Shown: piece by piece, positions 18,966 to 28,876 of the stretch | Layout of the letters: the number at the start of each line of letters is the position of its first letter | How positions within the stretch are numbered: position 1 is the stretch's first letter | DNA from: JAKLHL01 sp964411885 | Lineage (GTDB): Bacteria > Bdellovibrionota > JAFGOL01 | Direction of reading: 5' to 3' | Assembly (NCBI GenBank): GCA_964411885.1 | Contig: CAYPMK010000002.1 | Coordinates: 7,127 to 71,126, forward strand | Length of the DNA: 64,000 nucleotides | The notes under the pieces: generated by a model | Seen by the model: the letters and a program-made list of their open reading frames with translations, nothing else | What the model was told of the DNA's origin: nothing | Database searches by the model: none | Position numbers and translations under genes: made by a program

Positions 18966-20866
18966 TTGATAGTCCTCTCTCGTTCAAAGCCATATTTATC
19001 GTGATATGCCTTTATTATATCTCTAACCAAAGGTGCTGCACCACTACTACCGTGACAAGAGTGCTCTGCTATTACAGCAACTGCTATCTCTGGTTTATCA
19101 TATGGAGCAAAACCGACAAACCAACCATGATGTCTTTTTATCTCCGGTAGATTTTCACACTTCTTATATATATCAGAGGCTGATATGCCATACAGCTGAA
19201 CCGTACCTGTTTTGCCTGCCATATCAAGTCCGGGCAATCTATACCACCATGCAGTACCACTCTGTTCATTAACAACACCCCATAAAGATTTCATCAAAAA
19301 CTCTTTAGTGCTTGGCTTAATATCAACTTTATGAAGAATCTCTTTTTTGGAGCTCCAAAGAATATTACCATCTACATCCTTTATGTTTTTTACGACGTGA
19401 GGCCTATAAACATAACCAGTAGCCATGCCAGCATAAAGATTAACAAGTTGTAGTGGCGTAACAAGATCATAACCCTGTCCTATGGCCATAGAAAGATCTT
19501 CTCCCGGCATCCATTTATATCCAACGTTCTTAAGCTTCCACCACGTTGATGGCATTAAGCCTTTTGTTTCATCGGGAAGATCTATACCTGTCTTTTGTCC
19601 TAAACCAAGCATGGTTGCATATTTATGAACCTTATCCACCCCAAGTTTTATACCAAGTTTATAAAAAACTATATCGCAAGACTTAACTAAACCGTCATGA
19701 AGGTTTATGTTCCCGTGACCTGTTTTTTTATGACAGTGAAAGTATCTATTACCAAACCACAATCTACCAAGACACTGGGTTATGGTATCTGGCTCAGCCA
19801 AACCTTCTTCTAATGCAGCAAGAGCGACTAGTGGCTTAAATGTTGAGCCAGGAGAATAATGATCTTGTATATTCTTATTGTAGAAAGGTCTGAAAGGGTT
19901 AGATCTTATTTCCTTCAAAATTTCTGGAGTAACACCTTTTGACATAACAGTTGGATCAAAACCCGGATAGCTGAACATTACCAAAACGTCGCCATTCCTC
20001 GCATCCAGCGCAATAACCGTACCCTTCCTGTTAAAATCACTAAAATATTTGTATGCAATATTTTGAAGATCTGAATCTATTGTAAGCTCAAGATTGTTAC
20101 CCGGCTCACTTTCTGTATTACTTACTTTACCAAATATTTTTTCTATTTCCTTTTGTCCTCTCATTCTACCATTAGCATCAACAACGACATATTTTGCTCC
20201 ATCTACACCCCTAAGATCAAGATCCCAAACTTTTTCGAGACCGAACTTACCAATGCTGTCACCCATGTACAGCTTTCTACCATGCATATCATAAGCAGAA
20301 TTAAGCTTGTTCATTTCTATTCTATTAACTTCTCCGATATAGCCAATAAGATGAGCCGTTGCTTCTCCCATAAGATACGTTCGTTTGTTATTAACCACAA
20401 CGTCTACACCGGGAATGAACAATTTATTTGATTCAATCAAAGCAAGTTTATCCCTGTCAACATCTTCTGCTATCACTACTGGAAAATACAAAGGTTTATT
20501 CTTTGATTTTAACAACCTAAATTTTATGTCATCCTCTGGCACAGATAACAACGACGATAATTTTTTTATTGTCTTTTCTTGCTCTTGAATAAACTGTGGT
20601 CTTATAACGATATCAAAAGATAATTTATTATCTACTAGTAGTTTGCCATTCCTATCAAACACCATCCCTCTTGGTGCCCGATCTTTTTCCTCCCACATTC
20701 TGTTCTTTTCAGCATAAAAATAAAGTTCATCACCCCTATATAGCTGTAAATACCAAAGCCTAAGTAGAACTGCTAAAAAGAAAACACCTACAGATATATA
20801 AAGATAACGATAACGTTTTTCATATATAAAAAGATCTTCCCTACTACTAAGCTTACTGCTACGCAT
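18962..20866 (-). CDS. mrdA: penicillin-binding protein 2 (elongation transpeptidase)
   Basis: This class B PBP of 634 residues has an N-terminal anchor helix (~20-40), a pedestal/dimerisation domain (APRGMVFDRNGKLLVDN) and a transpeptidase domain with SPGSTFKP (catalytic Ser), the SCD triad (KSCDIVFY) and KTGT (MAGKTGTVQ). It cross-links peptidoglycan with RodA. The ATG at 20866 overlaps the mreD stop (TGATG) and lies just after an AAGGTGG site; the GTG at 20875 lies in that site and is rejected. Confidence 0.95.
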   Translation of the reverse strand: MRSSKLSSREDLFIYEKRYRYLYISVGVFFLAVLLRLWYLQLYRGDELYFYAEKNRMWEEKDRAPRGMVFDRNGKLLVDNKLSFDIVIRPQFIQEQEKTIKKLSSLLSVPEDDIKFRLLKSKNKPLYFPVVIAEDVDRDKLALIESNKLFIPGVDVVVNNKRTYLMGEATAHLIGYIGEVNRIEMNKLNSAYDMHGRKLYMGDSIGKFGLEKVWDLDLRGVDGAKYVVVDANGRMRGQKEIEKIFGKVSNTESEPGNNLELTIDSDLQNIAYKYFSDFNRKGTVIALDARNGDVLVMFSYPGFDPTVMSKGVTPEILKEIRSNPFRPFYNKNIQDHYSPGSTFKPLVALAALEEGLAEPDTITQCLGRLWFGNRYFHCHKKTGHGNINLHDGLVKSCDIVFYKLGIKLGVDKVHKYATMLGLGQKTGIDLPDETKGLMPSTWWKLKNVGYKWMPGEDLSMAIGQGYDLVTPLQLVNLYAGMATGYVYRPHVVKNIKDVDGNILWSSKKEILHKVDIKPSTKEFLMKSLWGVVNEQSGTAWWYRLPGLDMAGKTGTVQLYGISASDIYKKCENLPEIKRHHGWFVGFAPYDKPEIAVAVIAEHSCHGSSGAAPLVRDIIKAYHDKYGFERERTIN

Positions 20867-21408
20867 CAGGACCACCTTGTCCTTTCTATTATATGAGCAG
20901 GTTCTATTCTGCCCGTAAGCCTATCAAAATAGACGAGGTACTTGAATAAATATGGAGCAATCACCGAAGTTAATAAAATGGTGCTCATAAAAGGAATAAG
21001 GATCATAAAACTATAATAAAACTCTGGCCAACCCAACAAAAAAGCAAGTATTAATTTAGACGGAATTAAAGAGACAAGTATTGCAAACATTATAGATCTT
21101 GTGGTACCTGTAAAAACATAAAGGCCAATATATCTTGCTATAAAAAAAGAGAGAGCGTTCAATAACAAACAATCAAAAAAAGAAAAACTAGAATTCAAAC
21201 TTATCAAATATGAAATGAACACAGTAAATAGAACACCTTCTCGTAAATTCCTTTTTATAGCCAGGTATATTAGGACACACCCTAAGAAATCTGGTATTAA
21301 ATATTTTGAAACATAAAGAACAAAAAAAGTGGTCTGTAAGCAAACGCCAATTATACAAAATAGAGTAAAACCTGCTATGTTTAAGATATCAGATATTTCT
21401 AATCTCAT
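20866..21408 (-). CDS. mreD: rod shape-determining protein MreD
   Basis: This is a 180-residue integral membrane protein with about five to six helices, poorly conserved as usual for MreD, and identified by topology and its position between mreC and PBP2. It begins within the mreC stop (21405-21408) and ends in the PBP2 start. It is a component of the elongasome. Confidence 0.88.
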   Translation of the reverse strand: MRLEISDILNIAGFTLFCIIGVCLQTTFFVLYVSKYLIPDFLGCVLIYLAIKRNLREGVLFTVFISYLISLNSSFSFFDCLLLNALSFFIARYIGLYVFTGTTRSIMFAILVSLIPSKLILAFLLGWPEFYYSFMILIPFMSTILLTSVIAPYLFKYLVYFDRLTGRIEPAHIIERTRWS

Positions 21409-22229
21409 AAAGCAAGGCTGGTAGTAACCACCAAAACCTCCTCTATATTATTAAAGTCAACACTAGGCTCAACTATTACTTTTTGAGTAGTACCATAATT
21501 CTTTTTTTGTATATCTGTAACGATGCCTATTAAAATCCCTTTAGGGAACCTCTGTTCCATGCCAGAGGTCATTATCCTGTTACCTACTCTAACATCATCC
21601 AACCTGTTCATATATTTTAGACGACAAATATCCGCTCCTGTTCCCTCTATCACGCCTCTTGATCTAGTTTCTTCAACTACAGCATCAACTGTAGAGTTAG
21701 GGTCTGTTATAAGGAGTACATCACTATATTCTGGGAACACCCTCATTATTTGGCCAACAACACCATCGTAACTTATAACCGGCATCGATGGTGTTATACC
21801 CTGCACAGATCCTTTGTTTATTCTTACCGTCTTAAACACATCCATCGCATCCCTTGATATAACTTCTGCTGGTATAGTTGATAGATCTATTTTTTCTTTA
21901 AGTTGTAAAATATTTCTTAATCTAAGGTTCTCTGATTCTATTTCTAATGAGCCTTGCAGCCTATATCTTAGCTCTGCGTTCTCTTTGTTCAAAATATCAT
22001 TCTCTTTTTTAACATCTTTTAAATGTATATAATTCTCCCAAAAATATACAGTACCCTTTACGACGGAATTAAGGACATATTGTGCCGGATATGTAACATA
22101 TATAACAGCTCTGTCATACCATCTTATATCTCTAGCTATTTTATGAAATGAATTTACAGTTATAAGAACAAGCAAAAGTATTAACGCTACAATAAGTTCT
22201 TTGTATTTTTTTTCTAGGAACCTATACAT
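21405..22229 (-). CDS. mreC: rod shape-determining protein MreC
   Basis: This 274-residue protein has one N-terminal membrane helix (~11-30), a coiled coil (LKDVKKENDILNKENAELRY) and the double beta-barrel MreC domain with VISRDAM, RINKGS, GITPSMPVI, GVVGQI and MTSGMEQRFPKGILIG. It links MreB filaments to PBP2 in the periplasm. It starts three bp after mreB. Confidence 0.94.
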   Translation of the reverse strand: MYRFLEKKYKELIVALILLLVLITVNSFHKIARDIRWYDRAVIYVTYPAQYVLNSVVKGTVYFWENYIHLKDVKKENDILNKENAELRYRLQGSLEIESENLRLRNILQLKEKIDLSTIPAEVISRDAMDVFKTVRINKGSVQGITPSMPVISYDGVVGQIMRVFPEYSDVLLITDPNSTVDAVVEETRSRGVIEGTGADICRLKYMNRLDDVRVGNRIMTSGMEQRFPKGILIGIVTDIQKKNYGTTQKVIVEPSVDFNNIEEVLVVTTSLAL

Positions 22230-22232
22230 CCG

Positions 22233-23270
22233 CTACTCTATTGTAACGCCTTTTAAGAGGTTGTTTATCTGGTCCAACGCTTTGCCTGACCCCATAACAA
22301 CCGCAGTCAAAGGATCCTCAGAAAGCATTACTGGAAGTCCTGTTTCTTCTCTAAGAAGTATATCTAGATTGCTAAGTAAAGATCCTCCTCCGGTAAGTAC
22401 GACCCCTTTATCGACTATATCTGCGGCCAATTCTGGAGGTGTTCTTTCTAGTGCAACCTTAACAGCGTCTACGATTGCATTAATAGGGTCAGATAATGAA
22501 TCGCGTATTTCGTCAGAATTAACTATTATAGTCCTTGGGACACCAGCTACAAGGTCTCTGCCTTTTACTTCCATGGTCTCGACTTGATCTCCGGGATATG
22601 CAGAACCTATTGTTATCTTAATATTCTCAGCCGTCCTTTCTCCTATCAAAAGGTTATATTTCCTTTTAACGTAATTTATAATCGCTTCATCCATTTTGTC
22701 TCCGCCAACACGAACAGAACGACTAAAAACTATACCTGCAAGTGATATAACCGCAACCTCTGTAGTTCCGCCACCAACGTCAACGATCATGTTGCCGCCG
22801 GGTTCTGTTATAGGTAACCCTGCTCCAATAGCAGCAGCCATAGGTTCTTGGATAAGATATACCTCTCTTGCTCCTGCAGATTCAGCAGATTCCCTTACAG
22901 CTCTTTTCTCTACCTCGGTAATACCATAAGGAACACATATCATTATTCTAGGCCTCACAAGCGTTCTTCTTGTGTGGGCCTTAGCTATGAAATACCTTAA
23001 CATAGCCTCTGTTACTTCAAAGTCGGCTATAACACCTTCTTTCATTGGTCTTATAGCTAATATACTACCAGGGGTCCTGCCAAGCATTTCTTTTGCTTCT
23101 TTTCCTACAGCGACCACCCTTCTTATTCCTCGCTGGTCCTTTTGAACAGCGACGACAGAAGGTTCATTAGCTATGATACCAAGTCCTTTAGCATAAACAA
23201 GAGTGTTTGCTGTGCCAAGGTCGATGGCAAGATCGTTAGAGAACATATTAAGCATCTTATCAAAATACAT
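22233..23270 (-). CDS. mreB: actin-like cell-shape protein MreB
   Basis: This actin homologue of ~345 residues organises lateral wall synthesis. Motifs are the phosphate-1 loop NDLAIDLGTANTLVY, phosphate 2 MIVDVGGGTTEVAVISL, YLIQEPMAAAIGAGLP and the adenosine motif GVVLTGGGSLL. The ATG at 23270 has a GGGGG run 11 bases upstream and gives the normal family length. Codons further upstream to 23342 lack support. It is the first gene of the shape operon and is divergent from the acyltransferase gene. Confidence 0.96.
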   Translation of the reverse strand: MYFDKMLNMFSNDLAIDLGTANTLVYAKGLGIIANEPSVVAVQKDQRGIRRVVAVGKEAKEMLGRTPGSILAIRPMKEGVIADFEVTEAMLRYFIAKAHTRRTLVRPRIMICVPYGITEVEKRAVRESAESAGAREVYLIQEPMAAAIGAGLPITEPGGNMIVDVGGGTTEVAVISLAGIVFSRSVRVGGDKMDEAIINYVKRKYNLLIGERTAENIKITIGSAYPGDQVETMEVKGRDLVAGVPRTIIVNSDEIRDSLSDPINAIVDAVKVALERTPPELAADIVDKGVVLTGGGSLLSNLDILLREETGLPVMLSEDPLTAVVMGSGKALDQINNLLKGVTIE

Positions 23271-23364
23271 TATGTGAACATCCCCCTGTGTGTGGGTTGC
23301 ATAAATTAAGCAAAGATTAATAATAACAAGTAGAACTGTCAAGCCAAGATACTGGTAAAAGCGC

Positions 23365-23393
23365 TTGATATTTTTACTTATAATTCCTATTAT
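23365..23393 (+). promoter_or_regulatory. sigma-70-type promoter, near-leaderless gene
   Basis: TTGATA (23365-23370) and TATTAT (23388-23393) have an ideal 17-bp spacer. The ATG of the acyltransferase is at 23403, about nine bases after the -10 element, leaving little or no leader and no Shine-Dalgarno sequence. Confidence 0.6.
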
Positions 23394-23402
23394 AGCCGAA
23401 CA

Positions 23403-24652
23403 ATGGGAAAAAAACCGAAGCTGGATAATAAAATAAAGGATTATATACCCGAGAAGGTCATAGAAAGCTTAAGCCGGGATAACTCTGACCTATCAAAATT
23501 ATTGGAAGAAAGCCTTGAGACAGAAAAAAAGTTGGCAAAGGCCGAACGTGATAACAAGAGCAAGGCATTAGAAAAACTTAAGTTCGTAAAATCTATAAGG
23601 ACCAAGTTAAGACTCTCAGATAACAAAAAAGAGGTCCTTAATGAAGAGATAAAAAAGCTCACTAAATATTATGCAGAAGAGATACACGGGAATTTCAATA
23701 ATTTCCTTTATAATTTTTTACAAAAACTTTCACCGATTGCACTTAATTTCATGTTGAATTCGTTTGGATTGATACAGTTTTTTAAGAACTTTAGAGGAAG
23801 ACACGAATTAAAAAACAGCATAATAATAAGAGGCAACGTAGAACTTGTAAAAAGACTAGAAAAATTTGGATCTCTGGTAATAGTTCCAACTCATGTTAGT
23901 AATTTTGATTCAATAGTCATAGCACATATGATGCATACAGCTGGACTTAATCCACCAATATGGGGAGCTGGATTAAATCTCTTTAAAGGTTTCACAATAA
24001 AATACGTTATGAATAACGTCGGCTGTTATAGAATAGACAGAAGAAAAAAGAACAAACTATATTTAGAAACTTTAAAGAAATATTCAGAATATCAGCTTCA
24101 ACAGGGTTACAATACGATCTTTTATCCGGGTGGAACAAGATCAAGGTCTGGAGAAATAGAACAAAAACTAAAATTAGGATTATTGGGTACTGTAGTTACT
24201 GCTTTCATTAACAATATAAAAGAAGGAAAGACAAAATCTAATATCTATGTAGTGCCTGTAACAATCTCATACACCGTAGTACCAGAAGCTGAAAAATTAG
24301 CACTGGAACATTATTTTGAAGAAGACAAAAGAAGACAGATCTTAAAAAGAGTATCAAGACAGGCTACTATATTAGGTAGAACATTAAAAAAGATCTGGAA
24401 CAACATAATGCAGAATAACCCTATATACGTCACCTTTGGCAACCCGATTGACCCCTTTGGCAACAACGTAAATTATGAAGGAATCTCTGTTGATAAATAT
24501 GGTATCCCTATTAACGTGTCTGACATGATAAAGGACAAAAATGGCAATTTTATAGAGGACCAACATATAGAGAAAGGTTTTACAAAATTACTTGGAGAAA
24601 AAATATCTGAAGATTTCTATAAGACAAACACCATATTGCCAAGTCAAGTATT
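23403..24652 (+). CDS. PlsB/PlsC-type glycerophosphate acyltransferase, 3' partial
   Basis: The visible ~417 residues comprise a charged coiled-coil N-terminus (1-100) and an acyltransferase domain with HVSNFD (the HX4D catalytic block, ~residue 160), a GCYRIDR block and FYPGGTRSRSG (glycerophosphate binding), then VVPVTISY. The long N-terminus and block pattern are closer to PlsB-like enzymes than to short PlsC. It would acylate glycerol-3-phosphate or lysophosphatidate in phospholipid synthesis. The C-terminus is lost in the gap at 24653. Confidence 0.8.
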
Positions 24653-24752
24653 NNNNNNNNNNNNNNNNNNNNNNNNNNNNNNNNNNNNNNNNNNNNNNNN
24701 NNNNNNNNNNNNNNNNNNNNNNNNNNNNNNNNNNNNNNNNNNNNNNNNNNNN
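24653..24752. other. assembly gap (100 N)
   Basis: This gap removes the 3' ends of two convergent genes (acyltransferase and DUF4416 protein). Confidence 0.99.
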
Positions 24753-25243
24753 CTATTAAAGAAAGAGACAACTAATGAAGATCTATACTCTGGGAACGTC
24801 CAATACTCTATAGGGTTATAAGTGTTCTTTCTATAAAAGAGAGTTAACTCACCGTATACGCCATTCTTGATGTATATCCTGTGAAAAAAAGCTTTATTAG
24901 TTGCAAGGACTACATTTTCTGGAGTGATTATACCAGGATCTATATTAACAGTCCTCTTGTCGTCTTTAGAATACTTTAATTCTAACGAGTCACAAAGTTT
25001 TTTATATTTTACCAATTCATCCCTTTTGATCTTTTTCTCATATACGACAAAAACTCTGTTTAGATCTTCACCCATTTCTGTTTGATAATAATCGCTCCAA
25101 ATAAAAGCCATCTTCCTTGAACAGAATAATATTCTGCCTATCTTTTTAGAAAGAACATCCATGATCTTGCTTATGTCTAGATCCTTAGATACAAGTACAG
25201 CGGTAAACAACAAAACTTTTTTTGGTTCAAAAGGCTTGCTCAT
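24753..25243 (-). CDS. DUF4416 family protein, 3' partial
   Basis: The visible 163 residues match the DUF4416 pattern: an N-terminal KVLLFTAVLVS, an acidic YYQTEMG, VNIDPGIITPENVVLAT, FFHRIYIKNGVYGELTLFY and a final WTFPEYRS. The family is ~175-185 residues and uncharacterised, often found beside LPS or flagellar genes, so only a few C-terminal residues are missing. Its start overlaps the heptose kinase stop (25240-25243), placing it last in the LPS heptose operon. Confidence 0.8.
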
Positions 25244-26235
25244 TTTATATGGTGTTCTCTAAGAAATTCCATTACCTCTGCTGGTGTAACTACAGAAGTT
25301 CCAACCTTGCCTACAACTATTGCCGCAGCTGAGTTAGCAAAAAAAGCACTTTCATAGATATTAAAACCAGCACTTCTTGCAAGAGCCAAACAAGCAATAA
25401 CGGTATCTCCTGCGCCAGAAACATCAAAAACCTCTAAAGCAAAAGTTGGAATGGTCTTTGGCTCAGAACCTTTTGCGAACACAGTCATTCCTTCTTTCCC
25501 TCTTGTTATAACAAGATGCTCAAGAGAAAGGTCTTTCATCAACTTGTTACCACACTCATACAACATGTGTTCATTATCTGTTTCAACACCAGACAATATT
25601 CTCGCTTCATCCATGTTTGGTTTTAACAAAGTAGCACCTTTATATGTGTTCGCCTTTGTTGATCTACTTGGATCTACAAATACTGGTTTGCCTGCTTTTA
25701 TGCATTCATTTATTATATCTACTCCAAGGTCTGCCTTAAAAAGTCCTTTACCATAATCTTCCATTATAACAGCGTCAGAATGTTTAAGACCTTTCTTAAT
25801 ATTAGAAAGTATTTGTTCCCTTGACTTATCCGCAAGAGGCGACCTGTCCTCTTTGTCTATTCTAACAACATGATGTAATCTTGAGGCTAAAACCCTTGTT
25901 TTATGTGTTGTTGGTCTATCCATACAAACAACAATACCAGATGGATCAACGCCTATCTTAACCAATTCCTTATTTATTAATTCTGAATTTTCATCATTAC
26001 CAACCACACCTATCAACGAACATTCTGCACCAAGAGCCCTTATATTACTAACAACGTTAGCACTAAGACCTAGTCTACTATAATTATCGTTTACGTCTAC
26101 AACTGGGACTGGTGCTTCTGGACTTATTTTTTTAACATCGCCAACTATGTAACTATCAAGACCAATATCACCTACTACCATTATCTTAATCTTAGTTATC
26201 TTCTCTAAAAGTTTATTTATATCATTCAACTGCAT
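25240..26235 (-). CDS. hldA: D-glycero-beta-D-manno-heptose-7-phosphate kinase
   Basis: This 331-residue PfkB/ribokinase-fold kinase shows VVGDIGLDSYIVGDVKKISPEAPVP (split here: VVGDIGLDSYI, then KISPEAPVPVV), the substrate region LGLSANVVSN, VFVDPSRS, LKPNMDEA and the catalytic DVSGAGDTV near the C-terminus. It phosphorylates heptose-7-phosphate for ADP-heptose, the LPS core precursor. There is no cytidylyltransferase-fold domain, so this is the stand-alone HldA type and not the fused HldE. A GGAGG lies 12 bases before the ATG at 26235. Confidence 0.9.
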   Translation of the reverse strand: MQLNDINKLLEKITKIKIMVVGDIGLDSYIVGDVKKISPEAPVPVVDVNDNYSRLGLSANVVSNIRALGAECSLIGVVGNDENSELINKELVKIGVDPSGIVVCMDRPTTHKTRVLASRLHHVVRIDKEDRSPLADKSREQILSNIKKGLKHSDAVIMEDYGKGLFKADLGVDIINECIKAGKPVFVDPSRSTKANTYKGATLLKPNMDEARILSGVETDNEHMLYECGNKLMKDLSLEHLVITRGKEGMTVFAKGSEPKTIPTFALEVFDVSGAGDTVIACLALARSAGFNIYESAFFANSAAAIVVGKVGTSVVTPAEVMEFLREHHIK

Positions 26236-26242
26236 GCTATTG

Positions 26243-27343
26243 TTACACCTCCGTAAAAGAAAGCCCCATCTGTCCAACACTTCTTTCATATAAATTCATC
26301 GCCTTATCAAAAACCTCATCAACACTTATCATATCCATACACTCAAAATATTCACATTTATTACCAAGACACTTTAGAGTGCCGGGGCAATCTATATTAC
26401 TTGGAGCTACAACGACGCTGTTGTTATAAGAATAAGGACCCCACCTTCTTGCTGACTGAACCTTTACGGGAGAGAAAATTGCTGTAACAGGAACACCCGT
26501 AGCTGCGGCTATGTGCATAGGGCCTGTACTAGGACCAATAAATAATTTTGCTTCACTTATTGTGGCTATAAGATCTTTTAACGATAAAGCCCCTGCAGTA
26601 CTATATACTTTTGCATCACGAACATGTTGTTTAATGGAGTTTAATATGTCAGCCTCTTTATCTGTACCAGTAAGAACCAATGGAATATTTAGTGACGAGC
26701 AAAGTCTATTTGCTAGTTCTGCATAAAAAGAATATCTCCAATTCTTTGCAGAATCACCACATCCGGGATGTATTATAAAATAACCGTGTTCTGGACTGTC
26801 AAAACCTATGTTCCTTAATTTTTCAAAAGCAGAAAGAACATTAGCTCTCGGAACAGGAAGGTCCAACGTCGTGTCGAACATAGTATCCTTAATTCCCAAA
26901 AGTCTTAGTAACAAAAGATTATATTCAAGTTCATGATGATCGACTTTGGATCTGTGCTGTGCATCCCACTTATAAGAGAACATTCCTGCACCAATCTTTG
27001 TTAGAGGGCCAAAACGTTTTTTAATTCCTGCTCTTTTAATTATGGCAAGAACCTCAGGATCATAAACCAACATCAATGCTGCGCTTATTTCAAGATCTTT
27101 TAGATGCTGTACAAGTTGTCTTGTCCTTGGTACATAATTAGGGGAATCGTCCTCTGGTTCATAACTTATTACAGAACTAAGTCCGGGATAATTTTCAACT
27201 ACAGGGTAAGCATAAGAAGAGACCATCATATGTATTGGTTCATTAGGAAAGATTTTTCTTAAAGTCCTTATTACTGGCAGACAAAGAACAACATCCCCTA
27301 TTCTATCTGTCCTCGTTATAAGGATACCACCTTTCTGTTCCAT
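26243..27343 (-). CDS. glycosyltransferase family 9 (heptosyltransferase)
   Basis: This 366-residue GT-B enzyme matches WaaF/WaaC-type LPS heptosyltransferases: ITRTDRIGDVVLCLPVIRTL at the N-terminus, FIIHPGCGDSAKNWR in mid-protein and the C-terminal donor-site FIGPSTGPMHIAAATGVPV. A Cys-rich tail (DCPGTLKCLGNKCEYFEC) is also family-typical. It adds heptose to the LPS core. It sits between a methyltransferase gene and the heptose kinase gene, with eight bp to the latter. Confidence 0.9.
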   Translation of the reverse strand: MEQKGGILITRTDRIGDVVLCLPVIRTLRKIFPNEPIHMMVSSYAYPVVENYPGLSSVISYEPEDDSPNYVPRTRQLVQHLKDLEISAALMLVYDPEVLAIIKRAGIKKRFGPLTKIGAGMFSYKWDAQHRSKVDHHELEYNLLLLRLLGIKDTMFDTTLDLPVPRANVLSAFEKLRNIGFDSPEHGYFIIHPGCGDSAKNWRYSFYAELANRLCSSLNIPLVLTGTDKEADILNSIKQHVRDAKVYSTAGALSLKDLIATISEAKLFIGPSTGPMHIAAATGVPVTAIFSPVKVQSARRWGPYSYNNSVVVAPSNIDCPGTLKCLGNKCEYFECMDMISVDEVFDKAMNLYERSVGQMGLSFTEV

Positions 27344-27353
27344 ATCTTCTCCA

Positions 27354-27929
27354 TTAATAAGAAGGTTTTACTACCAAAGCTTTTACCTTGTATTCATCTC
27401 CATTAGCTCTTTCATCATAATAAATTATGTTCCAATCTTTTAATAAGCGAGCCAACTCGAATGGTTTGTAACACTCATCTGCAGGAATATCAATCCCCTG
27501 CTTATTCTTAAGATGGTTTAATGTATACGTTTCTAATAACAATGTCCCACCTGTTGTAAGGGCCTTCCTAGATTCATCCAATAGTCTTCCCGGAGCCTTA
27601 AAATCAATTATTATCACGCTATCATATTTTTGTATTGGCATAAGGAAAAAATCAAGCGATTGGGCCTTAAAATCTTTGTCACCCTTAAATGACGCAGATC
27701 TCGCAAGGCACTTGTTTATAGCAACGTCACTAAAATCTATACCATCAACGTCAAAACCATTATCTGCAAGATAGAATGAGTTTCTTCCCGTACCACAGGC
27801 TATGTCCATAACTTTGCCTTTTTTAAGATATGGTAACATTTGAGCTAAAAAAGAAGAATGCTCTGCCTCTTTAATACCCGCTTCTGAGCTATAAAAAGAA
27901 TTCCAGTAGTTCTTATCCCTAGTAGACAT
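27354..27929 (-). CDS. class I SAM-dependent methyltransferase
   Basis: This 191-residue protein has the Rossmann methyltransferase fold: VMDIACGTGRNSFYLA (motif I), VDGIDFSDVAI (acidic post-I) and SVIIIDF (motif IV). The opening DKNYWNSFYSSEAG resembles TehB-like small methyltransferases. The substrate is unknown. It is first in the LPS heptose operon, ten bp before the heptosyltransferase. Confidence 0.8.
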   Translation of the reverse strand: MSTRDKNYWNSFYSSEAGIKEAEHSSFLAQMLPYLKKGKVMDIACGTGRNSFYLADNGFDVDGIDFSDVAINKCLARSASFKGDKDFKAQSLDFFLMPIQKYDSVIIIDFKAPGRLLDESRKALTTGGTLLLETYTLNHLKNKQGIDIPADECYKPFELARLLKDWNIIYYDERANGDEYKVKALVVKPSY

Positions 27930-28004
27930 ATTTACCCCCTTTAACTAAAACTATTTTATCAGACACCTGTTTTAAAGTATAATGTATATGCTCTGAGGTG
28001 GCAC

Positions 28005-28499
28005 TTGAAAAATATCATACTCATAACTCTTGTTGGCTTGATAGTTATGTACGCCTACATAGCAGTTAATGAAAGAGAAAAAGAAAAAATACTTGCCAAA
28101 CGTGTGCCACAAATAAAAAGGGTAAATAAATATGATTTTTCAAGGGCACTATATCAAATAAGAGAAACTAGAAAAATAATCAAAGAAAAAGACAAAATAG
28201 AGATAAAAGAAAACTCTAGAAAAGAAGAAGAAACACCTAGTCTAGAAGATGATCTTGATACACTAGAAAGGTTAAGACTTGAACAATCAAATCCAGCTAC
28301 TCCTATAGATGACTATGATCAATATGAACAAGAAGAATACGACGACGAAGAACTTGGAGATAGGGGCCCTATAAGAAAACCTATAGGGATAAAAGGACTG
28401 CCTCCAAGGTTCAGGGCCAACACAGATAACACAGAAGAAGTAGAAGCACCTGAGAACTTAGAAGAGCAAAAACAACAAACACCAGAAGAACCATTATAA
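28005..28499 (+). CDS. membrane-anchored acidic protein (TTG start)
   Basis: This 164-residue protein has an N-terminal membrane helix (3-22), then a charged helical stretch and a disordered, very acidic C-terminal half (runs of Glu/Asp, with KGLPPRF). The TTG start is supported by GAGGTG seven bases upstream and a TATAAT further up (27978-27983); no ATG fits. No family is recognised. The TPR-like gene follows two bp later, so the two form a small operon. Confidence 0.6.
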   Translation: MKNIILITLVGLIVMYAYIAVNEREKEKILAKRVPQIKRVNKYDFSRALYQIRETRKIIKEKDKIEIKENSRKEEETPSLEDDLDTLERLRLEQSNPATPIDDYDQYEQEEYDDEELGDRGPIRKPIGIKGLPPRFRANTDNTEEVEAPENLEEQKQQTPEEPL

Positions 28500-28501
28500 C
28501 A

Positions 28502-28876
28502 ATGACAAAAATATCGTGCATTATACTAATAATAACCCTCAGTCACAGTCTATATTCTAATCCATTATCTGAGGATGATCTAAAGAACAGATCATACAAA
28601 CACTACCGCAATGGTCTTAATGAATACAATAAAGAGAATTATAGCGATGCACTTATTGAACTAGAAAGATCCATAAAATATAGATCGACCAGAAAGGCAA
28701 GAAAACTAACAGAAGATATACGTAAAAAGGGTATAAGTTACTATGATAGTGGTGTAGCTTTACTTAATTTTAACAAAGAACTAGCTAAACAATATCTGGA
28801 AAAAGCACTACCCCTAATAGATCCTCAGGATAAAAAAACAAGAGAACATATTAACTCGCTGTTGAAGTCTCTGTAG
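28502..28876 (+). CDS. secreted TPR-like small protein
   Basis: This 124-residue protein has a Sec signal peptide (residues 1-19, ending LYS-NPL) and two or three helix pairs with a TPR pattern (YRNGLNEYNKENYSDALIEL; YYDSGVALLNFNKELAKQYL). It probably acts in the periplasm as a binding scaffold. It is coupled to the acidic anchored protein upstream; the two may interact. Its 3' end overlaps the convergent receiver gene by 26 bp. Confidence 0.6.
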   Translation: MTKISCIILIITLSHSLYSNPLSEDDLKNRSYKHYRNGLNEYNKENYSDALIELERSIKYRSTRKARKLTEDIRKKGISYYDSGVALLNFNKELAKQYLEKALPLIDPQDKKTREHINSLLKSL

